From Glandiceps talaboti (taxonomy: Eukaryota; Hemichordata; Enteropneusta; Spengelidae), in the NCBI RefSeq assembly GCF_964340395.1, contig NC_135556.1, forward strand, positions 10,891,001 through 10,955,000: DNA of 64,000 nucleotides, written 5' to 3'. Under the pieces are notes generated by a model. That model ran no database searches. It saw only the letters and a list, made by a program, of their open reading frames with translations, and was not told the origin of the DNA. Below are positions 60,772-64,000 of the stretch, one piece after another. The position numbers and the translations under genes were made by a program. The number at the start of each line of letters is the position of its first letter. The stretch's first letter is position 1.

Positions 60772-61064
60772 GTGAGTGTTCTAAAACCCAGTCTTGTCGG
60801 CACACTCTATTTATTACATACAAAAATAGAGTATTCAATAGTGTGAATCAGCCGACCTTTTCAGCAGAAGTATATTAATCATTTTTGGTCCACCACGTTC
60901 GTCTGTTTTCATTGAAAATACGTGTAACTCTACTTCCTTTCATGGGCGCACAATGTGACGGTTCAACGGTACCTTTGAGTTCGACCAGCCGAGCATGATG
61001 GTGCGGTAGACAGAGAACATGTGGCGATGTATTTATAGGTGGGGAAAGTCAGTCGTATTCTTAC

Positions 61065-61114
61065 CTGTACTCATAGTGCAATTACAACTTTCCACTTCCT
61101 TTGGAAAATACAGC
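61065..61114 (-). CDS. Candidate short exon (phase 2-1)
   Basis: Fifty bases between a T-rich acceptor (gtaattttgattgttgcgag) and a perfect donor ACAG|GTAAGA read LYFPKEVESCNCTMST. If the exon extends upstream in frame it would include a hydrophobic stretch ISLYVCSLFVILIVA, suggesting a membrane anchor, but no ATG precedes it. The donor is the best evidence. Confidence 0.25.
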
Positions 61115-64000
61115 CTCGCAACAATCAAAATTACAAATAAGGAACATACATATAACGATATATAATTTATATAACTCACGTGTATAGCTTTCGGTTGCGC
61201 ATACAGAACTCCAAACACAGTCTACTATATGGTGTTGCAATATTAGAAGAAAAATATTCGTGAGACCTGCGGGAGTTCATTCATGAAGATAGGTACTCTG
61301 TTGTAACCACGAAACCAGTTTGCATGTAGTCAAGCAAAGGAGGGAACCACTGACTGAATTCTCAGCAAAGTTGACAGACAGGTGATCGCCCCCTGTGATA
61401 ATCACGGTATGCAGACAGACTTTACGTCACCCCTGCAGAGAACAGATGTGTGTCAATATTTTGATGTACCCTGACTGGTTTTGACAGCTATACCTGTCTC
61501 CCTACCGACCTGTCTCTAGCCGGGGTAATGTCGACCTCGATTATTTAAAAACCGACAAATCTCTACCATAAAATTGATGGAATGCCATTTAGCTTTAATC
61601 TTTTTTTACAGTATGTACGCGTGCCATTCTTGGTGAATTCGAATTCGTTATCCGAGGCATAACCTCAAAAATGCACATCGCGAATTCTACAGACTTACAC
61701 ATGGTCATGGTATGCAGTTAAACTCCGAGACTTTCGTTAAAATAAACAAAATTCACAAAAAAATTCCTTGCTAATCCATAGAAATGCAATGTAACACTTT
61801 TAGAATATTCAATCGTTTATTTCTTGTCCCAAGATGCCCTTGTATGCAGAGAGTTGACATCGAGGCAATCACCCTGATGACGTCAGCGGATTGGTTAGAC
61901 CCTACCCTCGGATAAGGTCAATGGTTAACATTGCTAGCTGTACCTATCTAGATTATGTTAATCAATATTTTCTTTCGTTTTCATTGAGATTCTTTCCGCA
62001 AGAATGTCAAGAGCTGGGTGTGGAGCCCGTTCTGAAAATTAGTAAAAAATCAAGTGGTGCGCAAAATTTTAAGTTTCTTGTCATAAGAAAGGTTGTCATT
62101 TTAGAAATTTTTTTTTGAAGTGGTTTAATTTTGTTCCACGCTCGTGTTAAGTTACCATCGTTTGTAATTGTTGATATATCAAAGTCACGAACGTTCAAAA
62201 GTTATAAAGCACCCGTCCTCATTACGGCAACAAACATGTATGACGCTGAAGTGTAAGCTCCCTGAAGAGGTATTCGTTTTTAGGTACGTTAGCCTAAAAA
62301 TATGCCTGGCCTGCGAGAATGCGAAATTATGATATTCTAACGGTTGAGTTAGAAATACTTCATATTTGTTTTCTCACCTCACATGTGTATAAAACTTCGT
62401 AACAAGTGTTAATCGGACACTCATTACGGCTGTTTACATTGTATGTTGCATTCTTTATTCTGTATAGCATGACAGTAGGGATTCTAGGGGGACTCAACGG
62501 TATGTATTAAGAAGTCTCGATCCAACAGGTGGTCGAAATATCCACGCCGTGCCATTGTGCCAAGATATATGACTATGAAGTTGACAGTGATCAACGTCTA
62601 TATATGCATTACATCACTACGGTATCTCTTTGGAATACCTCTTAAAAGTTCACCATTATGGTGTCCTATGTTACATGTTCTGTTACATTATGAGATGTTG
62701 ATGGTTTCAAAATGACAAAATATTTATTTTAAAAAAATGGTAATCTGAAACGAACGACACTAGAAAAAGCAGTAGCTGTAACCTTTGACCTTTGGTGTAA
62801 CGTGAAGCTTAAAATTTTGACCAATCGTTAGGTAAGAATTGGGTATTGGAAACGTGGTATTGGTTTAACATCTGTGTCTGTGTAATGTCTCAATTTTATT
62901 CTACTGCAAAACATGTGAATTATCGCTTTGACCTTGAAGCGCTACACTCGAACTCCATGTGCGCCCCAAGTTTTACTAACAAAGAACAAAAGTATACGAC
63001 GTACAAGTCAAAGGTGGCGCTGTTCAGTCGGCACAAGTCTAACCCCGGTAGATACATGATTTCAAATTGCATCTACGAGGGGCGTTTTACTTTCAATTTG
63101 CTGTCACTGATGATATCAGCAATGATCAACGTGGTAACACAGTACTTTAAAATGATATATCGTGCACTTTTAGTTGATTTTCAAAGGCAAATATAAAGTT
63201 TCAATACAGTGCTTAGACAGTCGCATGAGGGCTCACTTCAGAACGTTAGTTAACGTGACTGAGTCTGGACACCTTGCCATGCATCACAATAGCAAAGGTC
63301 AGAACTGAACTACAAGACAGTAGACACAATGCCCAAATCTAGGATACAATACTTGAATAGAGGGTGGACTTACTTCAAGAAAAACAAAGAAAGACAACTA
63401 TAGGTTTTGTTAATGCAAGTCATCGACAACGCGAAGAATTATGTAACATGTCGGAATCAACCGTGCAGACAGGTTTCTGAAAAATTGTCAGAAGAATCTT
63501 GGTCTTGTCGGGGAGTCTTGGGTCCGTTTGACTGATATCTACACCGGATCGAAGTTTTGATCTAGAATTAACACTCAAAATAAATGCCCATGATTTTGAC
63601 CTTTTAATGTCACAACATCATACGGTTGTAACTTCTGGCTGGAGAGTAAACATGACAGCTTGCCTCATCACCGTGTTCGGCCCTGGCACTCTCTAAGACA
63701 TAATGTGTCGATATACGACATCATTGGTCGTGTGGTTTAAAATTTATTGAAAAAAAAATGACTTGGAAATGCTGACGAAACGGAAACGAAGGTTATAACT
63801 ACTGACCTCATGACTCGGCTACCCTTGAATTTTCCGGTAATAGTTTCTCTCGTATTTTCTGTTCAAAATCTATGAAACTTGATTATGACCTTTATACTAA
63901 GAATGCCGAGAAAAAAACACCTTTTGGGCTCACCAGTGAAAATGAATCACCCATTTAGGTAACAATCGACACAGAACGTGCATAATTAGATTTTAATTTG
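61115..64000. other. Right end of the window, no gene seen
   Basis: Unique DNA with the CRE/CCAAT pair at 61878 and ORFs up to 116 codons that look random. No repeats of note. Confidence 0.4.
61878..61894. promoter_or_regulatory. CRE next to an inverted CCAAT box
   Basis: TGACGTCA (61878-61885) is followed within four bases by GATTGG (61889-61894), the reverse complement of CCAATC. CREB/ATF plus NF-Y pairing is typical of proximal promoters, but no adjacent first exon was identified. Confidence 0.35.

Overview
The window is eukaryotic nuclear DNA. It is AT-rich, dense in tandem and interspersed repeats, and has one 100-N assembly gap (30310-30409). Apart from one 3.5-kb open frame, coding sequence appears only as short islands bounded by GT/AG splice signals. 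A tRNA-headed SINE with an (ATT)n tail, MITE-like inverted repeats, a probable LINE 3' tail, a hAT-like element, many pentanucleotide and GACA arrays and frequent TACATGTA-type palindromes fit an invertebrate animal. I favour a marine lophotrochozoan or an invertebrate deuterostome, but this is an impression: no gene here could be tied to a species. There are no bacterial operons, no CRISPR array and no rRNA or tRNA gene.

The surest gene is on the minus strand. A 3,513-bp exon (41123-44635) encodes 1,171 residues of low-complexity, Ser/Pro-rich, probably disordered protein. It starts at an ATG six codons after an in-frame stop and ends at a consensus GTAAGT donor. A likely terminal exon with poly(A) signals lies at 40142-40359, but its best open frame does not match the donor phase. 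I could not recognise the protein family.

Other coding calls are exons found by eye from splice sites, open frame and phase. On the minus strand these are four phase-compatible exons at 48.4-53.3 kb, an exon set between 27.3 and 40.0 kb, a first exon with a membrane anchor at 22818-23046, and single exons at 11.2, 59.2 and 60.6-61.1 kb. On the plus strand there are exons at 0.4-4.3 kb, a two-exon mini-frame at 15.7-16.6 kb next to a CpG-rich YY1-motif promoter, and exons at 22.0 and 60.6 kb. All need transcript support.

The rest is intronic or intergenic. Main repeat blocks are: 77-100-bp units at 6.2 kb; two MITE-like elements at 8.6 and 9.0 kb; two oppositely oriented TGTCTGGGTA arrays with a giant GT/AT/AC microsatellite at 13.4-14.9 kb; a 380-bp satellite at 18.0-19.7 kb; 130/207-bp units at 21 kb; a SINE at 23.5 kb; TGTTG repeats at 24.4 kb; 137-bp units at 25.5 kb; a 59-bp minisatellite with higher-order structure at 31.2 kb; a 62-bp palindrome-bearing array at 32.6 kb; ACACT repeats at 35.5 kb; two adjacent near-perfect hairpins at 38.9-39.35 kb; and a TATG array at 49.9 kb. 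Several non-repetitive stretches without ORFs (8.2, 19.8, 27.0, 37.6 kb) look like conserved regulatory elements. I did not find a convincing new multi-gene system; the most unusual signals are architectural (satellites carrying transcription-factor-like sites, paired hairpins, divergent repeat arrays).
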